From an uncultured cyanobacterium (GTDB lineage Bacteria > Cyanobacteriota > Cyanobacteriia > Phormidesmidales > Phormidesmidaceae), in contig CALHGI010000006.1 of the NCBI GenBank assembly GCA_938029995.1, forward strand, positions 1 to 5,526: a stretch of DNA of 5,526 nt, given 5' to 3'. Each line of letters opens with the position of its first letter. Position 1 is the stretch's first letter. Below, one piece after another: positions 5,211 through 5,526 of the stretch. The position numbers and the translations under genes were made by a program. Under the pieces are notes generated by a model. The model had not been told where the DNA came from. It saw only the letters and a list, made by a program, of their open reading frames with translations, and did no database searches.

Positions 5211-5526
5211 GGACATCAAAATACGCAGTACATACCAGAACAGGAGCATCACGGCAGCAAACAGTTCTAACGATGCGGCCACATGCTGGTTGGTGGCGTA
5301 GCGGTGCATCACGTTAGATGTTTTGTACAAGATCGCTGCGGCTGCGAAGGCCACCATAAAGAAGGAAAAGAACAATCCTAGGGAGAACCCAAATAGTAGG
5401 CTGCAAACGATCAGGCCCATGGCCACCATGCCGCCTACTTTGAGGACGCCGCCTAGGAACGCAAAATCCTTACCTGAGGTGAAGGCCACCGCCGTCAGGC
5501 CACCAAATAGAAATAGGGTGATGATG
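5199..5526 (-). CDS. Bax inhibitor-1/YccA family membrane protein (C-terminal part)
   Basis: This is the C-terminal 108 or so residues of a multi-pass inner-membrane protein; the 5' part lies beyond the right edge. The frame stays open to the edge, and the GTG at 5489 is an internal valine, since the preceding residues (LFGGLTAVAFTSGKDF) continue the family pattern. Three or more hydrophobic helices are visible, including the AMGLIVCSLLFGF and FFSFFMVAFAAAAIL stretches. They are followed by the family's C-terminal YKTSNVMHRYATNQHVAAS and a last helix, LLFWYVLRILM, ending in a short basic tail (SSRR). Family members include E. coli YccA, which modulates the FtsH protease, and YbhL; the role of cyanobacterial members is not settled. 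The gene is convergent with parA and shares its terminator. A 13-bp direct repeat overlaps the stop codon. Confidence 0.88.
   Translation of the reverse strand, partial: IITLFLFGGLTAVAFTSGKDFAFLGGVLKVGGMVAMGLIVCSLLFGFSLGLFFSFFMVAFAAAAILYKTSNVMHRYATNQHVAASLELFAAVMLLFWYVLRILMSSRR

Noticed and set aside
5084..5317. Plus-strand 77-codon open frame after parA
   Set aside because: It runs through the parA terminator and antisense to the Bax inhibitor-1 family gene.

Overview
The window looks like ordinary cyanobacterial chromosome. The evidence is a PatA-type response regulator (PATAN plus receiver domains, a family almost confined to cyanobacteria), a cyanobacterial-style Amt ammonium transporter with a signal peptide, and two copies of the HIP1 octamer GCGATCGC (2177 and 3725). 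Nothing marks a plasmid, phage or transposon, and I could not assign a genus.

Layout, left to right. Positions 1-131 are non-coding, with two small palindromes. On the minus strand lies amt (1441-2943) followed by a PatA-like response regulator (132-1322); the short gap between them holds two overlapping hairpins, and the pair may form one transcription unit. Positions 2944-3334 hold no gene but are rich in structure: a 6-bp inverted repeat, a perfect 18-bp inverted repeat, a perfect 11-bp palindrome, and the start of a 55-bp tandem duplication that runs into the 3' end of the next gene. Also on the minus strand, tsaE (3765-4271) overlaps the start of an EVE-domain gene (3335-3790), forming a two-gene operon. 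A compact divergent promoter region (about 4272-4460) separates tsaE from an orphan ParA-type ATPase gene on the plus strand (4461-5069). A strong bidirectional terminator (5103-5133) separates parA from the convergent 3' end of a Bax inhibitor-1/YccA family membrane protein gene, cut by the right edge.

Functional reading. amt imports ammonium, and the neighbouring regulator is complete in its phosphorylation residues. Their adjacency suggests, but does not prove, a link between nitrogen supply and a PatA-type output such as motility or differentiation. TsaE is the ATPase of tRNA t6A synthesis. The EVE protein belongs to the PUA-like fold family whose members bind modified bases, so the overlap of the two genes is suggestive. 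ParA has no ParB/McdB-like partner in view.

I see no clear new multi-gene system. The items most worth a second look are the 55-bp duplication at the end of the EVE gene, whose three differences are all silent, the perfect 18-bp inverted repeat upstream of amt, the amt/PatA-type regulator linkage, the tsaE/EVE overlap, and the mirror-like tsaE/parA promoters.
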